Source: Actinoplanes ianthinogenes
GTDB lineage: Bacteria > Actinomycetota > Actinomycetes > Mycobacteriales > Micromonosporaceae
NCBI RefSeq assembly: GCF_018324205.1
Contig: NZ_AP023356.1
Coordinates: 124,001-188,000, forward strand
Direction: 5' to 3'
Length of the DNA: 64,000 nucleotides
How positions within the stretch are numbered: position 1 is the first letter of the stretch; the number at the start of each line of letters is the position of its first letter. A program made the position numbers and the translations under genes. Shown in pieces: positions 44,725 to 53,753 of this stretch. The notes below the pieces were generated by a model, which was not told the DNA's origin, searched no databases, and worked only from the letters and a program-made list of their open reading frames with translations.

Positions 44725-45096
44725 TCATGAACGCGCCGCCGCGGGTTCCGGCCCGCCTGCGGGACCAGCGGCCCCGGGAAGGGTGAACCAGAAGCGGCTT
44801 CCGCCGCCCGGGTTCTCGTCGGCGCCGATCCGCCCGCCGTGGCGCTCGACGATCCGCTTGCAGATCGCCAGGCCGAGGCCGGTCCCGGGATAGCCGCCGC
44901 TGTTGGCGCAGCGGTGGAACGCGTCGAAGACCCTGGGTCGTTCGGCGGCGGGAATGCCGATGCCGCGATCGGCGATCTCGACGAGCACGGTGCCGTCGAC
45001 CCGGGTGCGGGCGCTGAGTTCGATCCGGGGAATCACTCCGGTGCCGCGACCGGCTTGATCAAATCCTCTGCTGACCTCCGCGTCCGCGGACACCAC
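44725..45096 (-). pseudogene. Truncated histidine kinase, ATPase domain fragment
   Basis: Only the last part of a HATPase_c domain remains: IELSARTRVDGTVLVEIADR (G1-box region DRGIGIP), [20 protein letters not shown] (G2 box) and [11 protein letters not shown] at the end. The N-box helix, phosphoacceptor domain and any sensor are missing, and the N-terminal 20 residues (VSADAEVSRGFDQAGRG) do not fit the family. The closest reading is the 3' remnant of an orthodox kinase left after a deletion. No response regulator adjoins it. Confidence 0.75.
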
Positions 45097-45158
45097 GCCT
45101 GGGGAAGGATCGGCCGCTGAACGGAGCGCCAGGCCGGGTCGGAGGCAGGAAAGTCAGA

Positions 45159-45740
45159 TCAGTCGCGGATTTCCAGACCGAGGGCCAGAGCGATGGTGAC
45201 AGCCTGATCCGGCGTGATGACGGCCCGCCGGATCTGGGTCCTCGCCGGATCCAGCGCCGACAGATCGCTACCACGCAGATCGCAGCGGCTCAGATCGGCC
45301 GACTCCAGCAACGCCCCGGACAGGTCAGCCCCCCGCAGGGTGCCCCCGGCGCAGCGCACGCCGGTCAGATCCGCCTCCCGCATCCGCACGCCGGTGAACG
45401 TGGCGCCGCCCAGCTCGGCGCGGCGCAGCGAGGCGAACGACCAGTCCCCGCCATCCACCGTGAGCAGCTCGAACTCGCAGCGCTCGAACACGCTGCCGGT
45501 CAGCTTGCAGCCGGTGAACGTGGCGTCGAAGAAATTGCACCCGGTGAAGGTGCAGTTGATGAACGCGACGTCGGACAGCTCGGCGCAGTTGAACCGGGCG
45601 TTGCGGAACGTGCAGTCGGTGAACTCGACGCCCTGCAAGCTGGTCTCGCAGAGGTCGAGGTCGACGAACGCGACGCCCTCGTGGGCCCGGCGCTCGCCGA
45701 CGCCGCTGTCCCAGTCCGCGGTGGTGACGGTGGAAGCCAT
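45159..45740 (-). CDS. Pentapeptide-repeat protein
   Basis: A 193-residue pentapeptide-repeat protein. From about residue 30 onward there is a string of A(D/N/C)LxF/L units, for example FNCAELSDVAFINCTFTGCN and ADLTGVRCAGGTLRGADLSG, which fold into a right-handed quadrilateral beta-helix. Members of the Qnr/MfpA branch protect DNA gyrase by mimicking DNA, but most family members have no known role, and the gyrase-binding loop features cannot be judged here. ATG 45740 (ASTVTTADWDSG) is preferred over an ATG ten codons upstream. Confidence 0.93.
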   Translation of the reverse strand: MASTVTTADWDSGVGERRAHEGVAFVDLDLCETSLQGVEFTDCTFRNARFNCAELSDVAFINCTFTGCNFFDATFTGCKLTGSVFERCEFELLTVDGGDWSFASLRRAELGGATFTGVRMREADLTGVRCAGGTLRGADLSGALLESADLSRCDLRGSDLSALDPARTQIRRAVITPDQAVTIALALGLEIRD

Positions 45741-45783
45741 GACCCCGACCCTAGAGCCGGGGTCCGACAAATCCGCGCGAGGA

Positions 45784-46473
45784 TCAGTTGGTGATGTCCG
45801 GGCAGTGGTTGGCGTTGCCCGCGACGCGGCTGGTCCGGGAGAACTTGGCGCCGCTGTACTTGTACTCGTACGTGTAGTAGACGCTCGGGCAGGACTGGTC
45901 GGTGTGCTTGTCGACGCCGTAGGCCTGGATCGTCACCACGCCGTTCTTGACCTTCATGGTGTCCAGGTACGGCAGGTCGTCCGGCCCGACGTCCTGGAGC
46001 AGGGCGCCGAGCCGTTTCGGCTTGGCGGCCGGCGACGTGCCGTCGAAGACGTCCACCACCGTCGGCCAGTAGGACGTGATCGGCGAGCACGCGTGCGCGA
46101 CCAGCGCGTCGAAGGTGCCGTCGCCGTTGACGTCCGCGGTGATCACCTTCTGGATCATCACCTTCTGCGGCGCCTCGCACGGCTCGACGAACTTCTTCCA
46201 GTTGGCGTCGGTCCCGGCCCCGGCCAGGATCCCGCCGTCGCCGGGATCGCTGGTCGGGGTGGCCTTCGTCGTCGTGGCCGGCCGGGTGGTGGCGGTCGCC
46301 GCCGGCTGCTCGGTGGCGGTGGTGGTCGCCGCCGGGGCGCTGCTCGCGCCGGCCGTGGTGCCGGTGCCGGTGGTGGTTCCGGTGTCGGTGGTGCTTGAAC
46401 CGCTGGAGCAGGCCGCGGTGAGCGCGAGAGCGCCGATGGCGACGGACGTGAACAGGCCGGCTCGTTTCAACAC
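45784..46473 (-). CDS. Secreted lipoprotein
   Basis: A 229-residue predicted lipoprotein with signal peptide and lipobox LTAAC (Cys22). A long Thr/Ala/Ser-rich linker (about 25-75) leads to a globular domain with NGDGTFDALVAHAC, a repeat-like DVNGDG pattern of FG-GAP/Ca-binding type loops, and four more Cys (CEAPQKV, QSCPSVYYT, HCPDITN) likely forming disulfides. The N-terminus (MLKRAGLFTSVAIGALALTA) is a standard lipoprotein signal. Function unknown. It lies between a pentapeptide protein and a MacB-like permease, without overlap. Confidence 0.85.
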   Translation of the reverse strand: MLKRAGLFTSVAIGALALTAACSSGSSTTDTGTTTGTGTTAGASSAPAATTTATEQPAATATTRPATTTKATPTSDPGDGGILAGAGTDANWKKFVEPCEAPQKVMIQKVITADVNGDGTFDALVAHACSPITSYWPTVVDVFDGTSPAAKPKRLGALLQDVGPDDLPYLDTMKVKNGVVTIQAYGVDKHTDQSCPSVYYTYEYKYSGAKFSRTSRVAGNANHCPDITN

Positions 46474-46579
46474 GTGAATCCCCGCTTGGTATCAGGGGCG
46501 GTCGTCCCCATCGGACCGCCTCGTCAGAGACTCTAGGAGACTTCTGGGAGCGCTCCCTCCCCGATCCGTGCCACGTCGA

Positions 46580-47764
46580 TCACATCGTGCGGAGTGCCTC
46601 GGTGGGCGACAGCCGGGCCGCCCGCATCGCCGGATAGAGCCCGGCGCAGCCGCCGATCAGCACTGCCGTGGCCAGGCCCGCGCCGACCGCCCACGCCGGG
46701 ACCAGGGTCGGCCAGCCCCGGGCGGACGCCATCGCGAACGTGATGACCGTCCCGAGCGCCACCCCCGCCGCGCCGCCACCCACGCCGAGCAGCAACGACT
46801 CGGTCAGGAACTGCGCGCCGACATGTCCGCGGGTGGCGCCGAGGGCCCTTCGCAAACCGATTTCGGTACGCCGCTCCAGCACCGAGATCACCAGCACGTT
46901 GGCGATCCCGATCCCACCCACCAGCAGCGCCACCGCACCCAGCCCGAGCAGCAGCACCGTGGTCCCGCCGGTGACCGCGAGCCGTGCGGTGAGCGCCTCC
47001 GACGGCCGGCTCACCGCCACCTCCTCGGGATGCGACGGATCCGCCGCCCGCCCGAGCAGCCCGGCGACCTCCCCGGTCCGGGACGTCTGCGCCCGCACGA
47101 AGATCCTGGTCGGATGCCCCTCGTAGCCGAAGTCCGCGGTCGCGACCGGCGCACCGATCAGTGCCGCCGTGTCCAGTTCGGGCGCCAGCTCGATCGGGGC
47201 GAGCACCCCGACCACGGTGAACCACCGATCCCCGAGCCACACCCGCGGCTGCCCGCCGACGTCCCGGATGCCGAGCACCGTCGCGGCGTAGTGCCCGAGC
47301 ACCACCGCCGGATAGCGGACCAGCGCCGCGTCCAGGAACCTGCCGTGCGCCAGCGTCCCGTCGAGCGTCGCCAGCAGACCGGGGTCCGCGACGCGGACCG
47401 AGAGCCCACCGGTGCGGCCGGGCGGGATGCGGTCGCTGCGATAGACCCGGACCGGCAGGGTCGCGGTCACCGCGGAGGACAAGACGCCTTCGGTACGCGA
47501 AACCGCCGCCCCCGCCGACACCGGAAGCTCCGCCTCGGCCCCGCGCAGCGTCTTCCCGTTCGCCACCGTCAGCAGATTCGTCCCGACCCGATCGATCTGG
47601 GCCAGCACGTCCGCCTGACTGGACCGGGTCACGCCGAGCACCGCCACCATCGCCGCGATCCCGATCGCCACCCCGATGATCGACAGGGCGGTCCGGCCCG
47701 GCCGGGAGCGCAGCCCGACCGTGCTGACCGGGAGCAGGTCCGCCGCCCGCAGCCGGGACCTCAC
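46580..47764 (-). CDS. MacB-type ABC permease
   Basis: A 394-residue permease of the FtsX/MacB type: one N-terminal helix (residues about 25-47), a large extracytoplasmic domain (about 48-275) and three C-terminal helices with the conserved FtsX motif LERRTEIGLRRALGATRGHV and GLYPAMRAARLSPTEALR. It is the last gene of a lipoprotein-adaptor-ATPase-permease operon, with its start overlapping the ATPase stop. Such MacA/MacB-like sets export peptides, drugs or lipoproteins, or pass mechanical signals across the membrane. Confidence 0.92.
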   Translation of the reverse strand: MRSRLRAADLLPVSTVGLRSRPGRTALSIIGVAIGIAAMVAVLGVTRSSQADVLAQIDRVGTNLLTVANGKTLRGAEAELPVSAGAAVSRTEGVLSSAVTATLPVRVYRSDRIPPGRTGGLSVRVADPGLLATLDGTLAHGRFLDAALVRYPAVVLGHYAATVLGIRDVGGQPRVWLGDRWFTVVGVLAPIELAPELDTAALIGAPVATADFGYEGHPTRIFVRAQTSRTGEVAGLLGRAADPSHPEEVAVSRPSEALTARLAVTGGTTVLLLGLGAVALLVGGIGIANVLVISVLERRTEIGLRRALGATRGHVGAQFLTESLLLGVGGGAAGVALGTVITFAMASARGWPTLVPAWAVGAGLATAVLIGGCAGLYPAMRAARLSPTEALRTM

Positions 47765-48447
47765 GACACACCTCCGGAGTCGCGGACCACCCGGCCGTCC
47801 TCGATCTCCACCCGCCGGTGCATGGCCGCGGCGACCCGCTCGTCGTGGGTGATCACCACAATGGTCACGCCGTCCGCGTTGAGCTCGTGCAGCAACTCGA
47901 CCACGCCGGCGCCGGAGGCCGAGTCGAGGTTGCCGGTCGGCTCGTCGGCGAGGACCACGGCGGGGCGGCCGACCAGGGCGCGGGCGATCGCCACCCGCTG
48001 GCGTTCGCCGCCGGACAGGTGTGCGGCCGGGAAGCCGGCCCGGTGGGCGAGACCGACCCGGTCCAGGGCGTCCCGGGCGGCCCGCCGGCGGTCGGCGCCC
48101 GGCACCCCGCGGTACAGCAGGCCGGTGCCCACGTTGTCGATCGCGGTCAGCCGTTCGAGCAGGACGAACTGCTGGAAGACGACACCGAGCCGGTGCGCGC
48201 GCACCCCGGACAGCTGGCGGTCGCGCAACTTCTCCACCGGCACGCCCCCGATGCGTACCGAGCCGGCGGAGGGACGGTCCAGGCCGGCCGCCAGGTTGAG
48301 CAGCGTGGTCTTGCCGGAGCCGGACGGGCCGGCGACCGCGACCAGCTCGCCGCTGCGCACGGTGAACGTGACCCCGCGCAACGACGCCACCGGCGGTGTG
48401 CCGGGGTAGACCTTGTGGACGTCGAGGAGTTCCAGAACGGCGGTCAT
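47761..48447 (-). CDS. MacB-associated ABC ATPase (LolD-like)
   Basis: A 228-residue LolD/MacB-type ATPase. Motifs: Walker A AGPSGSGKTTLL, Q-loop VFQQFVLLERLTA, signature LSGGERQRVAIARALV, Walker B AVVLADEPTGNLD and H-loop VVITHDER. ATG 48447 overlaps the adaptor gene's stop by 4 bases and sits with GAGGTGCCGGC just upstream. It powers the permease that follows with a 4-base overlap. Confidence 0.95.
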   Translation of the reverse strand: MTAVLELLDVHKVYPGTPPVASLRGVTFTVRSGELVAVAGPSGSGKTTLLNLAAGLDRPSAGSVRIGGVPVEKLRDRQLSGVRAHRLGVVFQQFVLLERLTAIDNVGTGLLYRGVPGADRRRAARDALDRVGLAHRAGFPAAHLSGGERQRVAIARALVGRPAVVLADEPTGNLDSASGAGVVELLHELNADGVTIVVITHDERVAAAMHRRVEIEDGRVVRDSGGVS

Positions 48448-49526
48448 GCCGGCACCTCCACGGACTGGCCCTCGGTGAGGCCGCTCTTGACCTCGACCCG
48501 GCCGCTGCTCTCGTCGAAGTCGCCGAGCTGGACCGGGACCAGCGTGCCGCCGGCCAGCCGTACCTGATAGCCGCCGCCGGGCCGGGCGAGCAGCGCGGCG
48601 ATCGGCGCCAGCAGCACGTGTTCCTTGGCGCCGGTGGTGACGTCGACGGTCACCGGGGTCTCGCTCACGGCGAGGCCGCGGGGCAGCCGGACGGCGACGG
48701 TGACCGGGACGGTGGCCGCGTCCGGGTTCTGCGGGTCGGCGTCCGGTGAGTTCGCCGGGAGGGTCGCGGCCTGGCCGATCTCGGTCACCCGGCCGGGGAT
48801 CGGGTCGGCGTCCGGCAGCTCGACGCTGACCCGGTCGCCGACGTGCACCCGGCTGAGGCTGTCGGTTTGCACCTGGGCGATCACCGCCCGCTCGGTGGAC
48901 GTCCCGGTCAGCACGGTCGTGCCGGGGCCGACCGGCGCGCCGATCCGGGCCGACCGGGTGGTGACCCGCACCGGGGTGGGCAGGAAGACGACGTCGCCCT
49001 GGGTCAGGGTGCCGGTGCGTTCCCACCAGCGGCGGCCCCAGGACGCCTCCCAGCGACGGATCGCGGCAGCGGTGGCGGCGCTGAAGTGCCGGTCGACCGT
49101 CATCCGGTGATCCGGATCCAGGCCGAGTGCCACCAGGTTGGTCTCCAGTTGGCGGACGTCGGGACCGTCGCTCATGCCGTACCGGAAATCGCGGTAGGCC
49201 GGCACCGCGCCCAGCAGCAGGCGGACCGGATGGTCGGCCACCCGGAACAGGATCCTGCCGCGGCCGATGGTCGCGCCCGGCGCGGCCGAGGCGGTGAGCA
49301 CGCCCGCCTCGCCCTGATGGTCGATCGTGTACGACCCGGTGTAACTCAGCTCCCCGCCGACCTGCACCGTCTGGGTGAGCCTGCCGCGGGTGACCTCGGC
49401 GGTCCCGGTGGTGATCTCGGCGGCCGGCGCCTGCGCCGCGTGCGGTTCGGCCTGCGCGGCGTAGGCGACCCCGGCCGCCAGCGGCGCGGTCACCACGATC
49501 GCGAGCGCGACACCGCGGCGGCTCAC
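48444..49526 (-). CDS. HlyD/MacA-like adaptor with peptidoglycan-binding domain
   Basis: A 360-residue periplasmic-type adaptor. A signal/anchor helix (GVALAIVVTAPLAAGVAYA, residues 5-23) begins after GTG 49526, which overlaps the lipoprotein gene stop as GTGA. The body has lipoyl-type strands around GELSYTGSYTIDHQGEAG, then a peptidoglycan-binding-like domain (about 105-165: DGPDVRQLETNLVALG, AATAAAIRRWEASWG) and a barrel end with VGDRVSVELPDADPIPG and VLLAPIAALLARPGG. The peptidoglycan-binding insert is a known actinobacterial variant and would tie the pump to the cell wall. Partner of the MacB-like ATPase and permease. Confidence 0.9.
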   Translation of the reverse strand: MSRRGVALAIVVTAPLAAGVAYAAQAEPHAAQAPAAEITTGTAEVTRGRLTQTVQVGGELSYTGSYTIDHQGEAGVLTASAAPGATIGRGRILFRVADHPVRLLLGAVPAYRDFRYGMSDGPDVRQLETNLVALGLDPDHRMTVDRHFSAATAAAIRRWEASWGRRWWERTGTLTQGDVVFLPTPVRVTTRSARIGAPVGPGTTVLTGTSTERAVIAQVQTDSLSRVHVGDRVSVELPDADPIPGRVTEIGQAATLPANSPDADPQNPDAATVPVTVAVRLPRGLAVSETPVTVDVTTGAKEHVLLAPIAALLARPGGGYQVRLAGGTLVPVQLGDFDESSGRVEVKSGLTEGQSVEVPA

Positions 49527-50074
49527 TTCTTGCCTCCGCTGCCGCCGGTGATCTTCACCGAGCCGTCCCAGACGGTGTGGCAGGCCTGGTCGGCCTTGTC
49601 GCGCAGTGACCCGGGAATGCCGTTGGCCAGGGAGGTGCCGGTGACGTCGAACTCGCCGGCCGCGTTCGGGTCGGGGAAGTCCGGGATGCCGTGCTTGCGC
49701 ACGCAGTCCGCGTATGCGGCGAGTTTCCGCAGGTCGTCGGCGGAGAACTGCTCCTTGGGGCGGAACGCGTTGGGCGGGTAGCTGTCCTCGATCGACTGGC
49801 AGGCGTTGATGATGGCCTGGTGTTTGCGCAGGTCGTCCTTCCAGTTGTAGTCGCCGGCCGGGAACTGGAGATAGCCGTCCTGGCTGAGCTCGGCGTCCGG
49901 CATCCGGGTCAGGCCCTTGTCGCGCAGGCACTGGACCCACTGTTGGCCGAGGGCGAGGAGTTGTTGCCGGTTCGACGACGCGCTCGGCGCGGCGGACGGC
50001 GTGCCGTGGTCGCAGCCGGCCAGGCCGGCGGCGAGCACCGCGATGATCAGCACTGCCGATGATGTCTTGGTCAT
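49523..50074 (-). CDS. Lipoprotein of the MacAB-like operon
   Basis: A 183-residue predicted lipoprotein. The signal peptide (VLIIAVLAAGLAGC) gives lipobox LAGC (Cys21). The mature part has a repeated 'W..C.R..G.. .PD' theme: QQWVQCLRDKGLTRMPDAEL and YADCVRKHGIPDFPDPNA, plus CQSIEDS and ACHTVWDG, so four conserved Cys. This is the small lipoprotein that commonly starts actinobacterial MacAB-like export operons. Its function is unestablished; a substrate-binding or sensing role is an inference. It is divergent from the HK/RR pair, 120 bases away. Confidence 0.88.
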   Translation of the reverse strand: MTKTSSAVLIIAVLAAGLAGCDHGTPSAAPSASSNRQQLLALGQQWVQCLRDKGLTRMPDAELSQDGYLQFPAGDYNWKDDLRKHQAIINACQSIEDSYPPNAFRPKEQFSADDLRKLAAYADCVRKHGIPDFPDPNAAGEFDVTGTSLANGIPGSLRDKADQACHTVWDGSVKITGGSGGKK

Positions 50075-50194
50075 GGCTCCACGGTGGTCGCCACGATGAT
50101 CGATCTCGTCCGACCACGGTCGGTCGTTCCGCCCGTGGTGGTACCGCTGATGTAAGACCTGGGTCTGACGCGGTCCGGCGCTCGGATTCCTACG

Positions 50195-51700
50195 ATGAGG
50201 GGCGTGCCGCGTCGATTCCTGACCGACGCCGGTCTCGCGCTGGCGTTGTTCCTGTTAACGGTGATTCCCTGGCTGGTCAATGGACTCATGACCGGCCAGA
50301 AGGCGAAGGCGCCCGCCGAGCTGTCGGCCGGCTGGTGGATGCTGGCCGGGCTCATCATCGCCGGTCTGCTGCTCCGGCGGCAGCGTCCGTGGCTGGCGCT
50401 CGCGCTCGTCGGGGTGGGCGTGTTCGGCCATCTGATCACGCAGACCAAGTTCCAGCTGATCGACCTCGCCCTGCCGCTGATGATGTACACGATGGCCGAC
50501 GGCGCCCGGCGGCGCCGCACCGCGATCATCCTGCTCACCGCGCTGATGAGCCTGACCTACTCGGCGATGCTGATCAGCCGGGTCCAGGTCAACCAGGAGT
50601 CCCTCGGGGCCGCCAAGGACGCGCAGGCGGCGAAAGAGGGCCAGGTCGTCGAGCGGATCATCGTCGGCACGAGCGTGCCGGCGCAGGATACGCACTGGTG
50701 GGTCGATCCCGTGGTGGACACCAGCCAGGCCGCGCTGGAGTTGTGGCTGCTGCTGGTCGCGGCGTACGCGGTCGGCGACGGGATGCGCAGCCGGCGCGCC
50801 CACCTGGCGGCCGTCGAGCAGCGGACCGCCGATCTGGCCCGGGAGGAGCGGCAGCGGGCCGCCCTCGCGGTCGCCGCCGAGCGGGCCCGGATCACCCGGG
50901 AGCTGCACGACGTGGTGGCGCACGGGATCTCGGTGATGGTGGTGCAGGCGCAGGGCGCGGCCGCCGCCCTCGACCGGCATCCGGACCGCGCCGCGACCGC
51001 CCTCGACCACGTGATCGCCACGGGCCGCTCGTCGCTCGCCGAGATGCGCCGCCTGCTCGCCGCCAATCGGTCCGAGCGGGCCGCGCCTTCCGCTCTCACG
51101 GCGACCCGGGCTTCGCCCGGCGCGGAGGCGGTGACCCGGGCGTCGTCCGGCGTGGAATCGGCTGCTGGGGCCCCGTCCGCCGTGGAGGCGGCTCGGGGTT
51201 CGCCCGGCGCGAAAGCGGCTTGGGGTTCGTCCGGCGAGGACGTGGCGGCTCGGGCCTCGCGGGGAGTGGATCCCGCCTTCCCGCGGGCCGAGGCGGTCGA
51301 GCTCGCGCCACTGCCGGGGATCGGGGCGGTGCCCGCGCTCGTCGACCAGTTGCGGCTCGCCGGGATGCGGATCGAGCTGCACATCGACGGGGTGCCCGAG
51401 GTGGTGCCCGCCGCCGTCGACCTGTCGGCCTACCGGATCGTGCAGGAGGCGCTGACCAACATTCTGAAGCACGCCGGGCCGGACGCCGCGGCCGAGGTCA
51501 GGCTGCGTTTCGACCCGGACCGCCTGCGGGTCGAGGTGGTCGACGACGGGTGCGGACCGGCCGGCGCCGGCGCGGACGGGCACGGGAACGGGCTGCGCGG
51601 TATCGCCGAGCGGGTCGCCATGCTCGGCGGCGCTCTGGAGACCGGGCGCGGGCCCGGCGGCGGGTTCCGGGTCGGCGCGCTGCTGCCGGTGGACCCATGA
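50195..51700 (+). CDS. NarL-type sensor histidine kinase with low-complexity linker
   Basis: A 501-residue sensor kinase. Membrane helices (about 10-30, 48-62, 65-80, 105-125, and 180-195) surround one longer external loop (about 126-175). The HisKA_3 acceptor is His238 in ELHDVVAHGISVMVV, and the ATPase domain has [24 protein letters not shown] and GLRGIAERVAMLGG. Between the two lies an inserted Ala/Ser/Pro/Gly-rich stretch (about 290-368) made of imperfect repeats of the kind RASPGAEAVTRASSGVE, longer than in typical members. The start could be ATG 50195 or GTG 50204. It faces the MacAB-like operon and likely controls it. Confidence 0.92.
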   Translation: MRGVPRRFLTDAGLALALFLLTVIPWLVNGLMTGQKAKAPAELSAGWWMLAGLIIAGLLLRRQRPWLALALVGVGVFGHLITQTKFQLIDLALPLMMYTMADGARRRRTAIILLTALMSLTYSAMLISRVQVNQESLGAAKDAQAAKEGQVVERIIVGTSVPAQDTHWWVDPVVDTSQAALELWLLLVAAYAVGDGMRSRRAHLAAVEQRTADLAREERQRAALAVAAERARITRELHDVVAHGISVMVVQAQGAAAALDRHPDRAATALDHVIATGRSSLAEMRRLLAANRSERAAPSALTATRASPGAEAVTRASSGVESAAGAPSAVEAARGSPGAKAAWGSSGEDVAARASRGVDPAFPRAEAVELAPLPGIGAVPALVDQLRLAGMRIELHIDGVPEVVPAAVDLSAYRIVQEALTNILKHAGPDAAAEVRLRFDPDRLRVEVVDDGCGPAGAGADGHGNGLRGIAERVAMLGGALETGRGPGGGFRVGALLPVDP

Positions 51701-52356
51701 GCGTGCGCGTGGTGCTGGTGGACGACCAGACGCTGGTGCGCACCGGGTTCCGGCTGGTGCTCGACGAGACCGGCGACATCGAGGTGGTCGGTGAGGCGGC
51801 CGACGGCGCGCAGGCCCTGGACGTGGTCGCCCGGACCCGGCCCGACGTGGTGCTGATGGACGTCCGGATGCCCGGCCTCGACGGCATCGAGGCCACCCGC
51901 CGGATCCGGACCGGCCCGTACCCGGCCCGCGTCATCATCCTGACCACCTTCGACCTGGACGAGTATGTCCTGGCCGGCCTGCGCGCCGGCGCCAGCGGCT
52001 TCCTGCTCAAGGACGCGCTCGCCGTCGACCTGATCTCCGCGGTCCGGGTGGTCGCCGCCGGCGAGTCGGTGGCCGCGCCCAGCGTGACCCGGCGGCTCAT
52101 CGCGCACTACCTCGGCAGTGTCCCGCCGCGGCCCGCCGCCGATCAGCGGCTCGCCGCCCTCACCGGCCGCGAGCGGGAGGTGCTCACCCTGGTCACCCGC
52201 GGGCTGTCCAACGCCGAGATCGCCGCCACCCTGGTCCTGTCGGAGAGCACCGTCAAGACCCACCTGGGCCGGATCCTGGCCAAACTGGGCCTGCGCGACA
52301 GGGTGCAGGCGGTGATCCTCGGCTACGAGTGCGGCCTGGCCGACGCGGTCCAGTGA
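51697..52356 (+). CDS. NarL/LuxR-type response regulator
   Basis: A 219-residue response regulator. Phosphoacceptor Asp55 is in [14 protein letters not shown], acidic residues at 9-10, Lys in GFLLKDALAV; the LuxR helix-turn-helix is LTGREREVLTLVTRGLSNAE and SESTVKTHLGRIL. It overlaps the kinase stop by 4 bases (ATGA). The pair faces the lipoprotein-adaptor-ATPase-permease operon, so that operon is its most likely regulon. Confidence 0.94.
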   Translation: MSVRVVLVDDQTLVRTGFRLVLDETGDIEVVGEAADGAQALDVVARTRPDVVLMDVRMPGLDGIEATRRIRTGPYPARVIILTTFDLDEYVLAGLRAGASGFLLKDALAVDLISAVRVVAAGESVAAPSVTRRLIAHYLGSVPPRPAADQRLAALTGREREVLTLVTRGLSNAEIAATLVLSESTVKTHLGRILAKLGLRDRVQAVILGYECGLADAVQ

Positions 52357-52489
52357 TCGCCGGGCCGCCACCGGTCACCGAGCCGGCTCCGGTGCGGGCC
52401 GGACGGCCACCGGCGAACGACCTTCGGCCGGGATCGAGCTGTTCTGACGGGTTTCTGATCGACCGGCGCCGGTCGCGTCGGGTCCCCTG

Positions 52490-53674
52490 GTGGACATGCT
52501 GGCTGTGCGAGCCGACCGGCTCTTCGACGGCGTCAGCGCGAACCCGGTCGAGAAACCCACGGTACTGATCGAGAACGGACGGATCCTCGCGGTCCGATCC
52601 GGTGGCGACCTGCCCGCCGACGCCGAGGTCGCCGACCTGGGCGCGGTCACCCTGCTGCCGGGGCTGGTCGACTCCCACGTCCACCTGGTCTTCGACGCGA
52701 GCCCCGACCCGGTCGGCCGGCTGGCCGAGGCCGACGACGAGCAGGCGCTGGTGACGATGCGGGCCAACGCCCGGCTCGCGCTCGCGTCCGGCATCACCAC
52801 GGTTCGCGATCTCGGCGACCGCGGGTACCTGTCGTTGCGGCTGCGCGACAAGCCGACGGCCGACCCGGCCGCCGGGCCGCTGCTGCTCACCGCCGGTCCG
52901 CCGATCACCACCGGCACCGGTCACTGCTGGTTCCTCGGCGGCGGCGTCGGGAGCGGGCCGGAGGCGATCCGGGCCGCGGTGCGCGAGCACGCCGACCGCG
53001 GAGTCGACGTGATCAAGCTGATGGCCACCGGTGGCGAGCTGACCCCCGGCACGGCCTCGCACGTCTCTCAGTTCGGAGTCGCCGAGCTGCGGGCGGCGGC
53101 CGACGAGGCGCACCGGTGCGGCTTGCCGGTGACGGTGCACGCGCACGGCGGTCCCGGCATCGCGGACGCGGTGGCGGCCGGTGTGGACATGATCGAACAC
53201 GGCACGTTCATGACCGCTGACGGGGCCGCGGCCGACCCGGCGGTGGTCGAGGCGATCGCGGCGGCCGGCATCCCGATCGGTGCCACGGTCGCCCTGAAGC
53301 CGGTGCCGGGAGTGGCCCGGCCGCCGCGGATCGAGATGATGCTGCCGCTGCTCATCCGGGTGTTCCTGGAGCTACGAGCGGCCGGGATCCCGCTGGTGTG
53401 CAGCAGCGACTCCGGGATCGGGCCGCTGAAACCGGCGGACGCGCTGGCCTACGGCCCGGCCATGATGGTGAACCTGCTCGGCGTGGCACCGGCCGAGGCG
53501 CTGCGATCGGTCACCTCGGTCGCCGCCCGGGCGTGCGGCCTCGGCGACCGCAAGGGCCGGATCGCCTCCGGTTACGATGCCGACCTGCTCGCGGTCGTCG
53601 GCGACCCACTGACCGATCCGGCGGCCCTGCCAACGGTCGCCGCCGTCTTCCGGGCCGGCCACCGGGTCCGCTGA
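52490..53674 (+). CDS. Metal-dependent amidohydrolase
   Basis: A 394-residue amidohydrolase-superfamily enzyme. The first metal motif is DSHVHLVFD (HxH), the bridging Lys is in DVIKLMATGGE, and further His occur in VTVHAHGG and IEHGTFM; the catalytic Asp is in VCSSDSGIGP. The N-terminal and C-terminal beta strands (AVRADRLFDGVSANP, DADLLAVVGDPLTDP) form the composite sandwich domain seen in imidazolonepropionase/prolidase-like enzymes. Substrate unknown. Start GTG 52490 or ATG 52496; a usable ribosome site is not obvious. Confidence 0.92.
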   Translation: MDMLAVRADRLFDGVSANPVEKPTVLIENGRILAVRSGGDLPADAEVADLGAVTLLPGLVDSHVHLVFDASPDPVGRLAEADDEQALVTMRANARLALASGITTVRDLGDRGYLSLRLRDKPTADPAAGPLLLTAGPPITTGTGHCWFLGGGVGSGPEAIRAAVREHADRGVDVIKLMATGGELTPGTASHVSQFGVAELRAAADEAHRCGLPVTVHAHGGPGIADAVAAGVDMIEHGTFMTADGAAADPAVVEAIAAAGIPIGATVALKPVPGVARPPRIEMMLPLLIRVFLELRAAGIPLVCSSDSGIGPLKPADALAYGPAMMVNLLGVAPAEALRSVTSVAARACGLGDRKGRIASGYDADLLAVVGDPLTDPAALPTVAAVFRAGHRVR

Positions 53675-53703
53675 CCGATCCGGCTCGCCGACCGTCCCGG
53701 CGG

Positions 53704-53728
53704 TCCGGGGCCGTTTCCGATCCCCGGA
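53704..53728. terminator. Weak hairpin between convergent genes
   Basis: TCCGGGG pairs with CCCCGGA over an 11-base loop between the convergent amidohydrolase and patatin stops (53674 and 53754). Short stem and no U-tract, so only tentative. Confidence 0.4.
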
Positions 53729-53753
53729 ACGCGCGACCGGCGCAAGCGGAGGA

